A stretch of DNA of 64,000 bases from Stenotrophomonas lacuserhaii. Its GTDB lineage: Bacteria; Pseudomonadota; Gammaproteobacteria; Xanthomonadales; Xanthomonadaceae. The stretch is taken from the NCBI RefSeq assembly GCF_014836545.1, contig NZ_JACSQS010000002.1:137467-201466 (forward strand), in the 5' to 3' direction. A program made the translations under genes and the position numbers. Below, one piece after another: positions 15,303-23,348 of the stretch. The notes beneath the pieces are model-generated. The model saw nothing but the letters and a program-made list of their open reading frames with translations. It made no database searches and was not told the DNA's origin. The first letter of the stretch is position 1. Each line of letters begins with the position of its first letter.

Positions 15303-17792
15303 ATGGCTTACGAACTCGCCAAGCGCACCGCCGATGCCGAACACCAGCTCGCTACCCGCGATGGCCTGCCGGCACGTGATGGCGCCCTGCTCGGCGCCCG
15401 CCTGCAGCGCCGTTACCACGATCGCATCACCGGCAGCTTCGCCATCCCCGGCCGCGAAGGCAGTTACGCGCCGATCCCGGACAGCGTGCCGCCGGCACTT
15501 GCCGCCGCCCTGAAAGCGCGCGGCATCGAGCAGCTCTACAGCCACCAGGCGCAGGCATGGGACGCAGCACAGCGCGGCGAACACGTCGCCATCGTCACCC
15601 CTACCGCCAGCGGCAAATCGCTCTGCTACACCCTGCCGGTGGTCAGCGCGGCCATGCAGCACAAGGCCAAGGCGCTGTATCTGTTCCCGACCAAGGCGCT
15701 GGCCCAGGACCAGGTGGCCGAGCTGCTGGAGCTCAACCGCGCCGGCGACCTGGGAGTCAAGGCGTTCACCTTCGATGGCGATACCCCTGGCGATGCACGG
15801 CAGGCAATCCGCCTGCATGGCGACATCGTGGTGTCCAACCCGGACATGCTGCACCAGGCCATCCTGCCGCACCACACCAAATGGGCGCAGTTCTTCGAGA
15901 ACCTGCGCTACGTGGTGATCGACGAAGTGCACACCTACCGCGGCGTGTTCGGCAGCCACGTCACCAATGTGCTGCGCCGCCTCAAACGCATCTGCGCCTT
16001 CTACGGCGTGCAACCGCAGTTCATCCTGTGCTCGGCCACCATCGGCAATCCGCAGCAGCATGCCGAGGCCCTGATCGAAGCGCCGGTCACCGCGATCACC
16101 GAATCCGGCGCCCCCAGCGGGCCCAAGCAGGTGCTGCTGTGGAATCCGCCGGTGGTCAATCCGGACCTGGGCCTGCGCGCCTCGGCGCGCTCGCAGAGCA
16201 ACCGCATCGCACGCATCGCGATCAAATCCGGGTTGAAGACGCTGGTGTTCGCGCAGAGCCGGCTGATGGTGGAAGTGCTCACCAAGTACCTCAAGGACAT
16301 CTTCGACCACGACCCGCGCAAGCCCGCCCGCATCCGCGCCTACCGCGGCGGCTACCTGCCGACCGAGCGCCGCGAGACCGAACGCGCGATGCGCGCCGGG
16401 CAGATCGACGGCATCGTCAGCACCTCCGCGCTGGAGCTGGGCGTGGACATCGGCAGCCTGGACGTGGTGATCCTCAACGGTTATCCCGGCAGCGTGGCCG
16501 CCACCTGGCAGCGCTTCGGCCGCGCCGGTCGCCGCCAGCAGCCCGCGCTGGGCGTCATGGTCGCCAGTTCGCAGCCGCTGGACCAATACGTGGTGCGGCA
16601 CCCGGACTTCTTCGGTGATGCCTCGCCGGAGCATGCGCGCATCGCCCCGGACCAGCCGCTGATCCTGTTCGACCACATCCGCTGCGCCGCCTTCGAACTG
16701 CCGTTCCTGGTCGGCGATGGCTTCGGCCCGATCGACCCGGAAGTGTTCCTGGAGGCATTGGCGGAAACCGAGGTGGTGCACCGCGAAGGCGAGCGCTGGG
16801 AGTGGATCGCCGACAGCTACCCGGCCAACGCGGTGAGCCTGCGTTCGGTGGCCGATGGCAACTTCGTGGTGGTCGACCGCAGCGGCGGGAAGCAGCAGAT
16901 CATCGCCGAAGTGGATTATTCCGCCGCCGCGCTGACCCTGTATGAAGGCGCCATCCACATGGTGCAGTCCACCCCTTACCAGGTGGAGACGCTGGACTGG
17001 GAAGGCCGCAAGGCCTACGTCACGCGCACGCACGTGGACTACTACACCGACAGCATCGACTTCACCAAGCTCAAGGTGCTGGACCGCTTCGACGGCAACC
17101 TCGCCGGGCGCGGCGATTCCCATCATGGCGAGGTGCACGTGGTGCGCCGCGTGGCCGGCTACAAGAAGATCCGCTACTACACCCACGAAAACATCGGCTA
17201 CGGCCCGGTCAACCTGCCCGATCAGGAACTGCACACCACGGCGGTGTGGTGGCAGTTGCCGCAGGCGCTGCTGCTGCGCGCGTTCGCCAGCAAACAGGAC
17301 GCACTTGACGGCTTCCTGGGTGCGGCCTACGCGCTGCACATCGTTGCCACGGTGGCGGTGATGGCCGACGCACGCGACCTGCAGAAGGCGGTCGGCAACG
17401 GTGACGGCGCGTGGTTCGCCATCGCCGACCAGAGCGGCCGTGGCCAGCTGCGCGGCGAAGAAGGTGATCCCGGCGCGGTGGAGCTGCTGCAGCAGTTCGT
17501 GCCCACCGTGTACCTGTACGACAATTTCCCCGGCGGGGTCGGCCTGAGCGAGCCGTTGTGGCTGCGCCAGCAGGAGCTGGTGCAGCGCGCGCGCGAACTG
17601 GTCCAGCGCTGCGACTGCAAGGCCGGCTGCCCGGCCTGCGTCGGCCCGGTGCTGGCCGCACAGGAAACCGACGACACCACCCCGCGTGCGCTGGCACTGC
17701 GCGTGCTGGACCTGTTCGATGCCCAGGCCTGCGAGCACGTGCCGGACGTGTCGGTGGTGGTTGCCGATCCGCTGGAGCTGTTGGCACCGTGA
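15303..17792 (+). CDS. MrfA/YprA-like DEAD/DEAH helicase
   Basis: 829 residues from the ATG at 15303; a GTG at 15267 is an alternative. Superfamily 2 motifs: Q-motif region LYSHQAQAWDA, Walker A TPTASGKS (about 99-106), DEVH box (about 207-210), SAT in LCSATIGNP, and motif VI GRAGRRQQPAL. The C-terminal domain (DUF1998 type) carries four cysteines in CDCKAGCPAC (about 770-779), a probable zinc site. B. subtilis MrfA (YprA) has this architecture and with MrfB repairs mitomycin C lesions independently of UvrABC. The next gene, an exonuclease, overlaps by 4 bp, matching the MrfA-MrfB arrangement. Confidence 0.88.
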   Translation: MAYELAKRTADAEHQLATRDGLPARDGALLGARLQRRYHDRITGSFAIPGREGSYAPIPDSVPPALAAALKARGIEQLYSHQAQAWDAAQRGEHVAIVTPTASGKSLCYTLPVVSAAMQHKAKALYLFPTKALAQDQVAELLELNRAGDLGVKAFTFDGDTPGDARQAIRLHGDIVVSNPDMLHQAILPHHTKWAQFFENLRYVVIDEVHTYRGVFGSHVTNVLRRLKRICAFYGVQPQFILCSATIGNPQQHAEALIEAPVTAITESGAPSGPKQVLLWNPPVVNPDLGLRASARSQSNRIARIAIKSGLKTLVFAQSRLMVEVLTKYLKDIFDHDPRKPARIRAYRGGYLPTERRETERAMRAGQIDGIVSTSALELGVDIGSLDVVILNGYPGSVAATWQRFGRAGRRQQPALGVMVASSQPLDQYVVRHPDFFGDASPEHARIAPDQPLILFDHIRCAAFELPFLVGDGFGPIDPEVFLEALAETEVVHREGERWEWIADSYPANAVSLRSVADGNFVVVDRSGGKQQIIAEVDYSAAALTLYEGAIHMVQSTPYQVETLDWEGRKAYVTRTHVDYYTDSIDFTKLKVLDRFDGNLAGRGDSHHGEVHVVRRVAGYKKIRYYTHENIGYGPVNLPDQELHTTAVWWQLPQALLLRAFASKQDALDGFLGAAYALHIVATVAVMADARDLQKAVGNGDGAWFAIADQSGRGQLRGEEGDPGAVELLQQFVPTVYLYDNFPGGVGLSEPLWLRQQELVQRARELVQRCDCKAGCPACVGPVLAAQETDDTTPRALALRVLDLFDAQACEHVPDVSVVVADPLELLAP

Positions 17793-18826
17793 GCCTGAGC
17801 CTGGACAAGCTGCGGCTGCTGCGGCGGCAGGCCGGTGACGCCAAGGCGGTTGCCCCGTCAGCGCCCGCCGGGCCGTTGCCGGAGCCGGCGCCCGGACTGC
17901 CCACCGCCGCCAACGATGCGAAGCAGCCCGACGCGGCGCGTTCGGTGTTTGCGTGGGTGGAAAAGGAGATCCGCCACAAACCCACCGGGGTGGCCGCAGC
18001 GCCACGCCAGGTGGCCGACGCCAAAGGACTGCGACGCCTGCTGGGCGTGCGCGAACGCGGTAGCGAGACCCCCCAGGCGCCGCGCGCGCGCGCGCAGGAC
18101 CGCAGCCTGCCCGGCACCGAGATCGCGCCGGGCCTGCACCTGATCGAATCGTTCCTGCCGGGGGATGTCCCATCGGCACCGCTGTCGTTGGCCTTCGCCA
18201 AGCGCGAGCAGCAGCACGTGGCGCCGCAGGACCTGCTGTTCTTCGATACCGAAACCACCGGCCTGGCCGGCGGCACCGGCACCCGCGCCTTCATGATCGG
18301 CGCGGCCGACTGGCACCAGGATCCAAGCCGGGGGCCGGGCCTGCGCATTCGCCAGCTGATGATCTCCACGATGGCCGCGGAGACCGCCATGCTGCGCACC
18401 TTCACCAGCTGGCTGGGATCAACCACGGTGTTTTCCAGCTACAACGGACGCAGCTACGACGCGCCGCTGCTGAAGACCCGCTACCGGCTCGCGCGGCAGG
18501 GCGATCCAATCACCGCGCTGGACCACATCGACCTGCTGTACCCGACCCGTCGCCGTTATCGCGGGGTCTGGGAAAACTGCCGGCTGGCCACCATCGAACG
18601 GCAGCTGCTGAAGGTGGTGCGCGAGGATGACCTGCCCGGTTCGGAAGCGCCTTCGGCCTGGCTGCGCTACCTGCGCGGCGGCGATGCGGTGAACCTGCGC
18701 CGGGTGGTCGAACACAACCACCAGGACGTGGTGACGCTGGCACAGCTGTTCCTGACCCTGGTCGAACAGCAGGCGCAGGCCGATGTGCCGCCCCCGGTGA
18801 ACTGCCTGCCGCTGCAGGCAGGGTAA
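17789..18826 (+). CDS. MrfB/YprB-like ribonuclease-H-fold exonuclease
   Basis: 345 residues from a GTG at 17789 that overlaps the helicase stop (GTGA). An N-terminal region of about 140 residues is low-complexity and Ala/Pro-rich. The DEDD-type exonuclease domain follows: FFDTETTGLAGGTGTRA with D153 and E155 (motif I), FSSYNGRSYDAPLLKTR (motif II), and EHNHQDVVTLAQLF (motif III) near 307-320. B. subtilis MrfB (YprB) carries such a domain and is the metal-dependent nuclease partner of MrfA. The tetratricopeptide tail of B. subtilis YprB is not evident here. Role inferred: trimming DNA at bulky adducts opened by the helicase. Confidence 0.85.
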   Translation: MSLSLDKLRLLRRQAGDAKAVAPSAPAGPLPEPAPGLPTAANDAKQPDAARSVFAWVEKEIRHKPTGVAAAPRQVADAKGLRRLLGVRERGSETPQAPRARAQDRSLPGTEIAPGLHLIESFLPGDVPSAPLSLAFAKREQQHVAPQDLLFFDTETTGLAGGTGTRAFMIGAADWHQDPSRGPGLRIRQLMISTMAAETAMLRTFTSWLGSTTVFSSYNGRSYDAPLLKTRYRLARQGDPITALDHIDLLYPTRRRYRGVWENCRLATIERQLLKVVREDDLPGSEAPSAWLRYLRGGDAVNLRRVVEHNHQDVVTLAQLFLTLVEQQAQADVPPPVNCLPLQAG

Positions 18827-18907
18827 TTGACCGTTTACCCGACGTTGACGGCGCATGGCGCCTGATGACCCCTCGTGTCATCCATTCATCGACCCGGGAG
18901 GTCCGCC

Positions 18908-19231
18908 ATGCGTTCGAATCGTTGGCTGTTGCTCACCTGTCTGCTGCCGCTGGCCGCCTGCAGCAGTACGCCGTCCAGCGCAGACACCGCGCCGACCACG
19001 CCGAAGCCGGAAGTTGCAGGCCTGGGCAGCCACTGCCATGGCGACACCTTGACCGCGCTGAGCGGCCAGATGGCCAGCCAGGAAGTCATTGACCGCGCGG
19101 TGCGCGACGCCGGTGCGCGAACCCTGCGTGTGGTCAAACCCGGCATGGCGGTCACCATGGACTACCGCGAAGACCGCGTCACCGTGCGCGTGGATGAGCA
19201 GAACAAGATCATCTCTGCCAGCTGCGGTTGA
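18908..19231 (+). CDS. I78-type peptidase-inhibitor lipoprotein
   Basis: 107 residues from the ATG at 18908, preceded by GGGAGG. The N-terminus ends in a lipobox (LPLAACSS), so the mature protein is lipid-anchored. The body matches inhibitor family I78: a conserved cysteine (GSHCHGD), the RTLRVVKPGMAVTMDYREDRVTVRVDE segment and a terminal ASCG. I78 members inhibit serine proteases such as elastase and subtilisin. Two related small lipoproteins occur within 6 kb. A strong terminator follows the stop. Confidence 0.85.
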   Translation: MRSNRWLLLTCLLPLAACSSTPSSADTAPTTPKPEVAGLGSHCHGDTLTALSGQMASQEVIDRAVRDAGARTLRVVKPGMAVTMDYREDRVTVRVDEQNKIISASCG

Positions 19232-19239
19232 TCCCTGCG

Positions 19240-19273
19240 GCAGGGAGCGGGCGCGCGCCCGCTCCCTGCTTTT
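19240..19273. terminator. Intrinsic terminator between I78 gene and M56 gene
   Basis: A perfect 30-bp palindrome (19240-19269; arms GCAGGGAGCGGGCG and CGCCCGCTCCCTGC) is followed by TTTT. It sits between convergent genes, 8 bp after the I78 stop and just 3' of the M56 stop, and can serve both. Confidence 0.85.
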
Positions 19274-19275
19274 CA

Positions 19276-21129
19276 CTAGAGTTCGACGGCACGTCCATCG
19301 GCCATTGCCTTGGCGATGACCTGCCGTGCTTCGCGTGAAGCGCGCTCCTGTATTTCCACCTGGCGTTCGCCAAGCGCGGCCTGCTCCACGCCCAATGCCG
19401 CCTGCTGCCTGCCCAGTTCGGCCTGCTTGCCGGCGAGACGGGCCAGTTCCTCATGCGCGTCGTCCTGCGCCACCTCACGCGAGGCCCGTGCCGCTTCTGC
19501 CGCCGCATCACGGTTGATGTCCGATCCGCCCAGTGCCCGCCGCGCGGTGTCCCGGGCATGTCGCGCGACAGCACGTGACTGTTCGGCCGTGAGCCGTCCC
19601 AGTTCGCCCTGCTGGCGCCCCAGCGCGCTTTGTCGGGTCCCCAGTGCGGCCTGCTGACGGCCTACACGGCCGGCATCGGCATAGGCGGCCTGCAATTGCT
19701 GCAGCAGGGCGCGATCGCGCACCACGTAGCGTTGGTCACCTTGGCGGAACCACAATCCCGGGGCGCCATCGCCCAGGTCATGCCGTGCCTGGGTCACGTC
19801 ATCCAGCGCCCCATCGGCGTAGCTCTCCTCTCCGTTGACCAGTACATAAGCGCGCTCAGGGCGCTCGCCAAGGTCGAGCCTGCCGTGGGTGACCAGGCTG
19901 GTGACCCGCTTCCCATCGTCGCGGCTGAGCACATGGGTAGTGGTGCTGGCCTGTCCACTGCGCACGCTGGGGGCTGCCGGCACTGCGGGAGCTGCCGGTA
20001 CGGCAGGCACGGCCGCAGCGGGTGGTGCAGGCGGTGCCGGCGGTGCCTCGGGTACCGGGGGGACCGGCACGTCAGGCGCCGCCGGGGCAGCGGGGGGCAG
20101 CGGCGGCGGCGGCATGGCCGCAACCAGGCGCATCGGCAGGATCGCCACGGCCAGCACGGCCGCGGTCAGCAGCGCGGTCAGCGCCTTCGGGCATGCGTGA
20201 TGCTGCTGCAGCGAGATCAAGCGGCGCTTGAGGCTCTGCCGGCTTGGTGCCGCGCTGGCCACGCCCAGATGCGGGTGCGGCATCACGCCCAGCTGCAACA
20301 GCAGCCGACCGTAGTCCTGGCGACGCTCGCCACGGCCGTCCACGACCGCCGCATCCACCGCTTCCTCGCGGGCCTGGGCGTATTCGCTGACCGCCAGCCG
20401 CAGCAGCGGATGGAAGAAGAACAGGTGCTGCGCCAGGGCAGGCAGCAGACCCCACTGCAGGTCGTTGCGCTGCAGGTGCTGCAGTTCATGGGTCAGCGCA
20501 AGGTCCAGCGCATCGCCCTGCAGGGCATGCCCACCCACCGGCAGCAGCAGCACCGGCCGCAGCGGTCCGACCACCTGCGGCGCATCGATATCGGCACTCA
20601 TCCACAGGCGCGGGGCACGACGCAGGCCATGCGCTTCGGCCGCCAGCTGCAGCGCGCGTACCAGCGCCTGGTCATCGCACGGGGTGGCATGGGCCAGCAG
20701 CGCGCGGGTCCGCCGCCATTCGCCATGGGTCCGCCACGCCATGGTCAGTACACCGGCCAGCCACAACGCGGCCAGCGCCAGTGCCCACCACGGCGTGGTC
20801 GCCAGCGCGGATGAAGCGATGCCCTCATCGACACTCGCCAGCCCCTGTGCCGACAGCGCAGCCGCCTGCACGTACAGTGTTTCACCGACGGCCGGCGTGA
20901 CCGACCCGGTCGCCAGCGTCGGCGCCGGCAGCACCGCCAGCTGCAGCGGCTGCGCCCAGAACAGGCCCAGCACCGCCTGCAGCGATACCAGCCACCACAT
21001 CCGGCAGCGCGCGGCCGCGCCCAGTGACGGCACGGCGCGGCAAACGCCCCACACCAGGGCGACCAGCAGGGCAGTCTGCAGGCTGGTCCAGGCCAACCGC
21101 TCCAGCAGCACGATCAGGTTCGCGTCCAT
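19276..21129 (-). CDS. BlaR1-like M56 metallopeptidase with atypical C-terminal region
   Basis: 617 residues from the ATG at 21129. Four membrane helices are visible (about residues 4-30, 45-68, 112-130 and one after the zinc site near 310-330). The gluzincin motif HELQH lies in the cytoplasmic loop between helices 3 and 4, as in BlaR1/MecR1, where it cleaves the repressor. After the last helix comes a Pro/Ala/Val-rich linker (PPPPLPPAAP onward), a short globular region (RAYVLVNGEESYADG) and a tail of heptads such as RQQAALG and VEQAALG, probably coiled coil. No penicillin-binding sensor motifs (SxxK, KTG) are seen, so the signal is probably not a beta-lactam. It follows the repressor gene by 3 bp. 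Confidence 0.88.
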   Translation of the reverse strand: MDANLIVLLERLAWTSLQTALLVALVWGVCRAVPSLGAAARCRMWWLVSLQAVLGLFWAQPLQLAVLPAPTLATGSVTPAVGETLYVQAAALSAQGLASVDEGIASSALATTPWWALALAALWLAGVLTMAWRTHGEWRRTRALLAHATPCDDQALVRALQLAAEAHGLRRAPRLWMSADIDAPQVVGPLRPVLLLPVGGHALQGDALDLALTHELQHLQRNDLQWGLLPALAQHLFFFHPLLRLAVSEYAQAREEAVDAAVVDGRGERRQDYGRLLLQLGVMPHPHLGVASAAPSRQSLKRRLISLQQHHACPKALTALLTAAVLAVAILPMRLVAAMPPPPLPPAAPAAPDVPVPPVPEAPPAPPAPPAAAVPAVPAAPAVPAAPSVRSGQASTTTHVLSRDDGKRVTSLVTHGRLDLGERPERAYVLVNGEESYADGALDDVTQARHDLGDGAPGLWFRQGDQRYVVRDRALLQQLQAAYADAGRVGRQQAALGTRQSALGRQQGELGRLTAEQSRAVARHARDTARRALGGSDINRDAAAEAARASREVAQDDAHEELARLAGKQAELGRQQAALGVEQAALGERQVEIQERASREARQVIAKAMADGRAVEL

Positions 21130-21132
21130 GGC

Positions 21133-21519
21133 TCAGCCCTCCTGCCGGCGTGACTGCAGCTGTTCGACCAGCGCTTCCAGCTCGGCCAGTTCATCATCGC
21201 TGACCGTGTCGCGCTGCGACAGATAGGCCACGAAGGGCGACACGGAACCCTGCAGGGTGCGGTCGACGAACTGCGCGATGGCGCCCTGCACCACGCTGTC
21301 CTGCCCGGCCGTGGACTGGTAGCGGTACATGCCATCAGCCTGCTCCCGGCGCAGGTAGTTCTTGCCACGAAGGCGTTCCATCATGGTCAGCACGGTGGAC
21401 CGGGCCAAGCCGCGCGGCTCGCCGAACCCGACAGCCACTTCGCCCACGCTGGGCGTTCCTGCCTCGTCGATGTACTGCAGCAGGGCCAGTTCCTGGTCCC
21501 CGATCGTCTTGCGGTGCAT
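21133..21519 (-). CDS. BlaI/MecI-family transcriptional repressor
   Basis: 128 residues from the ATG at 21519 with AAGGAA upstream; in-frame codons further up overlap the operator and are not conserved. The winged-helix features are IGDQELALLQYIDEAGTPSVGEVA and ARSTVLTMMERLRGKNYLRREQ, followed by a dimerisation tail (VAYLSQRDTVSDDELAELEALVEQL). BlaI repressors bind TACAnnTGTA dyads and are inactivated by cleavage by their M56 partner, encoded immediately downstream. An inverted pair of such sites lies 18-60 bp upstream of the start, suggesting autoregulation. No beta-lactamase gene is nearby. Confidence 0.92.
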   Translation of the reverse strand: MHRKTIGDQELALLQYIDEAGTPSVGEVAVGFGEPRGLARSTVLTMMERLRGKNYLRREQADGMYRYQSTAGQDSVVQGAIAQFVDRTLQGSVSPFVAYLSQRDTVSDDELAELEALVEQLQSRRQEG

Positions 21520-21536
21520 GGCACGGTTCCTTGGGT

Positions 21537-21579
21537 GACTACACGTGTCGCCACAGTGCCCATGGCGACAGATGTAGTC
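21537..21579. promoter_or_regulatory. Probable BlaI operator dyad
   Basis: Two 16-bp arms (21537-21552 and 21564-21579) are inverted copies differing at two adjacent positions. Each contains a TACAnnTGTc core close to the BlaI consensus TACAnnTGTA. The pair sits just upstream of the repressor gene, where it would cover its promoter. Confidence 0.75.
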
Positions 21580-21623
21580 AACCCCCCGAAGGTCATGCGC
21601 CGACGAACGGCAAAAGGGCAAAA

Positions 21624-21668
21624 GGGGTCAGAGTCCTTTTCCGTGTCGCGGAAAAGGACTCTGACCCC
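21624..21668. repeat. Perfect 20-bp-arm palindrome, REP-like or terminator
   Basis: Arms at 21624-21643 and 21649-21668 are perfect complements with a 5-base loop; the core reads GGTCAGAGTCC on one arm and GGACTCTGACC on the other. It lies 20 bp beyond the SDR stop. No U-run follows, so it is more likely a mobile REP-like element that may also block transcription. Confidence 0.8.
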
Positions 21669-21687
21669 TACCCCCAGGTGTTTTTGC

Positions 21688-22821
21688 TCAGCCGCGCGGC
21701 CCGCCCATCACCGGCAGGATCGCGCCACTGATGTAGCTGGAGCAGCTGGGCGCGGCCAGGAACACGTAGGCCGGGGACAGTTCTTCCGGCTGCGCGGCGC
21801 GGCCCATGTCACTGTCCTGGCCGAACTCGCCCACGTCCGGGGCGGCCTTGTCAGCCGGATTCAGCGGGGTCCACACCGGGCCGGGCGCCACGCAGTTGAC
21901 CCGGATGCCGCGCGGCAGCAGCTGGCTGGCCAGTGCCTTGGTGAAGGCATGGATGGCGCCCTTGGTGGCTGAGTAGTCGATCAGCGACTTGCTGCCGAAC
22001 AGGCCGGTTTCCGAGCCCGAGTTGACGATGCTGGCGCCCTCGCCGAGGTGCGGCAGCACGGCGCGGGCCATCTGGATGTAGCCGCCGATGTTGGTCTGCA
22101 GGGTTTCCTGCAGGTGGGCGTCATCGAGGTCTTCCAGGCGATGGCAGTGCAGCTGGAAGGCGGCGTTGTTGACCAGGATGTCGATGCCACCGAAGGCCTT
22201 GGCCACCTGCTTCACCGCACGATTGCAGAACTTCGGATCACGCACGTCCCCGGCGATCACGATGCAGCGTCCGCCTTCGCGCTCCACGTGCTGGCGGGTG
22301 ACATCGGCATCTTCGTGTTCGTCCAGGTGCAGCACCGCCACATCCGCGCCTTCGCGGGCATACAGCACCGCGACGGCGCGGCCGATGCCGGAATCCCCAC
22401 CGGTGACGATCGCGCGCAGGCCTTTCAGCTTCCCGCTGCCCACGTAATCGGGGGCCAGGAAACGGGGCGACAGGTCCAGTTCGTTTTCGTTGCCGGGCTT
22501 GGCGATGTTCTGCGCGGGCATCTTTTCCGGTTGCCTGCGAGTGCCGGCCTGAGTCACCTTTTTCTTTGCGGCCTTCTTGCTGGCGCGTGCGTCCTTGGCC
22601 TTTTCCTGGTCCTGCAGGCGGCGCTGGCGAGCGGCCACCCGTGCACCCCGTTCATCGGTGGCCGCGGTTTTGCGCGTGGCGGTCTTGACCACGCGTTTGC
22701 GCGCGGCGCCTTCTGCATCGGCCGGCGCGGCAGCGACGGCGCGCGTGCCCTTGCGGACCTTCGGGGTGGCTTTCTGGCGGGCGGGGACTTTCTTTGCCGG
22801 GGCGGTCTTGGCGGTAGCCAT
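21688..22821 (-). CDS. SDR oxidoreductase with histone-H1-like N-terminal extension
   Basis: 377 residues from the ATG at 22821, with AGGAG 8 bp upstream. Residues 1-100 are dominated by Lys, Ala and Arg (ATAKTAPAKKVPARQKATP, KKAAKKK), like bacterial histone-H1-like tails. A short-chain dehydrogenase of the YghA/YhdF group follows: cofactor loop TGGDSGIG (about 140-147), NNAA, catalytic YSATKGA and the C-terminal SSYISGAILPVMGG. Family members are NADP(H)-dependent oxidoreductases, some linked to general stress. M101 (MPAQNIAKPG) would give a normal-length enzyme, but the good ribosome site argues for the long form. The tail may bind DNA or RNA; that is inference. Confidence 0.88.
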   Translation of the reverse strand: MATAKTAPAKKVPARQKATPKVRKGTRAVAAAPADAEGAARKRVVKTATRKTAATDERGARVAARQRRLQDQEKAKDARASKKAAKKKVTQAGTRRQPEKMPAQNIAKPGNENELDLSPRFLAPDYVGSGKLKGLRAIVTGGDSGIGRAVAVLYAREGADVAVLHLDEHEDADVTRQHVEREGGRCIVIAGDVRDPKFCNRAVKQVAKAFGGIDILVNNAAFQLHCHRLEDLDDAHLQETLQTNIGGYIQMARAVLPHLGEGASIVNSGSETGLFGSKSLIDYSATKGAIHAFTKALASQLLPRGIRVNCVAPGPVWTPLNPADKAAPDVGEFGQDSDMGRAAQPEELSPAYVFLAAPSCSSYISGAILPVMGGPRG

Positions 22822-23003
22822 GAGATCTCCTCTTGAAGCGGATTGTCCAGGACAGCGCGGTGTGTCCAGAGCGTGCAACCAGTCTCCACATCGCGCGTTG
22901 GCGCGGCAGTGAATGCAACGTGCCCGGCGTGTGCACGCGTTCATCCCGGCACCACGCCGCAGGCGTCAGTCTGGGCGCCTCGAACCTGATTGGAGCTGCA
23001 ACG

Positions 23004-23348
23004 ATGATCCGTTATCTCAGCGTGGCCGCGATGGCCGTTTCCGTGGCCGCCTGCAGCAGCACGCCGGTGGCCCAGGTACAGCCGATCGACGGGGTGATCT
23101 CAGGCCAGTGCCACCTGGACAAGGTGCAGGGCGCGGTCGGCCTGGCGGCGTCGGCGGCAACCGTGGAGCGCGCCCGCGTGGACAGTGACAGCCTGCAGGT
23201 ACAGGTGCTGCGCGGCAGCCGCGAGCGCAGTGGCCCCACCGCCAGCGGCAGCGCCGATCCGGCCGCTGGTGCCGCGCATGAGGGCGGGGAGCGGCTGACG
23301 ATTGAAACCGGCCGCACCAACAACATCACCGCGGTTTACTGCGGCTGA
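23004..23348 (+). CDS. Small lipoprotein, divergent I78-like
   Basis: 114 residues from the ATG at 23004 with GGAG upstream. Signal and lipobox: VAAMAVSVAACSS. The mature part keeps the I78 layout, with a cysteine near the start (SGQCHLDKVQG), a middle segment ERARVDSDSLQVQVLRG and an ending RLTIETGRTNNITAVYCG, but has an Ala/Gly-rich insertion and lacks the VKPG turn of the first copy. Inhibitor activity is therefore uncertain. Its last 23 bp overlap the end of the convergent topoisomerase gene. Confidence 0.75.
   Translation: MIRYLSVAAMAVSVAACSSTPVAQVQPIDGVISGQCHLDKVQGAVGLAASAATVERARVDSDSLQVQVLRGSRERSGPTASGSADPAAGAAHEGGERLTIETGRTNNITAVYCG

Noticed and set aside
15144-18179. A minus-strand open frame of about 1010 codons opposite the helicase
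   Set aside because: Shadow of the helicase and exonuclease genes, both of which have full motif sets.
19276-21519. A beta-lactamase induction operon
   Set aside because: BlaI and an M56 protease are present but there is no beta-lactamase or PBP gene nearby and no penicillin-binding motif in the sensor.
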